DNA of 64,000 bases from Halobacillus ihumii. GTDB lineage: Bacteria; Bacillota; Bacilli; Bacillales; Halobacillaceae. A model generated the notes under the pieces. That model was given only the letters and a program-made list of their open reading frames with translations, was not told the DNA's origin and did not search any database. The translations under genes were made by a program, and so were the position numbers. The stretch is from contig NZ_CACVAO010000001.1 of assembly GCF_902726645.1 (NCBI RefSeq), positions 3,606,636 to 3,670,635 on the forward strand, in the 5' to 3' direction. Within the stretch, counting starts at the first letter, position 1, and every line of letters starts with the position of its first letter. Positions 63,896 to 64,000 of this stretch are shown in pieces.

Positions 63896-64000
63896 CTATC
63901 CTTCCCTATAGGCTTTATTATGCAGCAGGGCTTGTAATAAGTCATATGAAATGAACTCAGAGGCGCCAAAAATGATTGGACAGTTTTGTTTCAGCAGTGT
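63896..64000 (-). CDS. C-terminal end of an unidentified protein, runs off the window
   Basis: The minus-strand frame is open from the right edge to a TAG at 63896 and shows 34 residues (..CPIIFGASEFISYDLLQALL...). It converges on the sugar operon. It is too short to identify. Confidence 0.4.
   Translation of the reverse strand, partial: TLLKQNCPIIFGASEFISYDLLQALLHNKAYREG

Overview
The window is a low-GC Gram-positive chromosome segment, most likely from a moderately halophilic Bacillaceae (Halobacillus/Virgibacillus/Thalassobacillus type; genus not proven). Supporting this are B. subtilis-like genes (yfkAB, spo0M, thiT with a TPP riboswitch, ohrA/ohrR, ycnK, yhdN, yrhE-type formate dehydrogenase, Zn-independent rpsN behind a Zur box), strong AGGAGG ribosome sites, frequent TTG/GTG starts, U-tailed terminators and a YjcZ-type sporulation peptide.

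Layout. 1-8.8 kb: the 3' part of a rifampicin phosphotransferase-like gene, a thiosulfate-type transporter, a 3D-domain wall protein, a zinc-ribbon/TPR membrane protein paired with a PDZ-less HtrA-like protease, a ZIP metal transporter behind an MntR-like box, and a YgjP-like protein without its metal site. 8.8-17.1 kb: a dispersed repeat, YjcZ, YfkAB, an SDR/esterase pair, and an OhrR-controlled detoxification operon (ohrA, two MDR oxidoreductases, ALDH). 17.1-23.7 kb: an accessory island of small genes (DUF952, DUF6366, aminoglycoside-phosphotransferase-like, small membrane proteins, a lipoprotein) separated by copies of one hairpin repeat, with group II intron relics and an IS4-family element. 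23.8-31 kb: rpsN2, thiT, DUF1028, spo0M, an ArsR/MFS pair with shared operators, and a chemoreceptor gene with an in-frame TGA. 31-41 kb: formate dehydrogenase with its DUF1641 partner, DUF456, YhdN, a TetR regulator facing a ferredoxin/P450 pair, an SRPBCC-ArsR operon and an ATPase. 41-57 kb: a decayed 2'-5' RNA ligase gene, EamA transporter, nucleotidyltransferase, HAD, SDR/WYL pair, SelO, a split copper locus (ycnK-copC-copD), rhodanese, and a MarR/MFS pair behind a perfect sigma-A promoter. 57-63.8 kb: a CcpA-type regulated sugar operon (GPH symporter, AraC regulator, three Gfo/Idh/MocA oxidoreductases, a TIM-barrel isomerase).

The most unusual signals are: (1) the gene array separated by a shared hairpin repeat at 17.8-23.1 kb; (2) AUC codons placed where the start codon should be in two genes, with two more possible cases; (3) two separate 21-bp tandem arrays that both encode LGxN/LGxY heptads in convergent intergenic gaps; (4) a modular repeat family whose inner module lies between AGCG direct repeats and is cleanly absent from one copy; (5) the multi-oxidoreductase sugar operon of unknown substrate.
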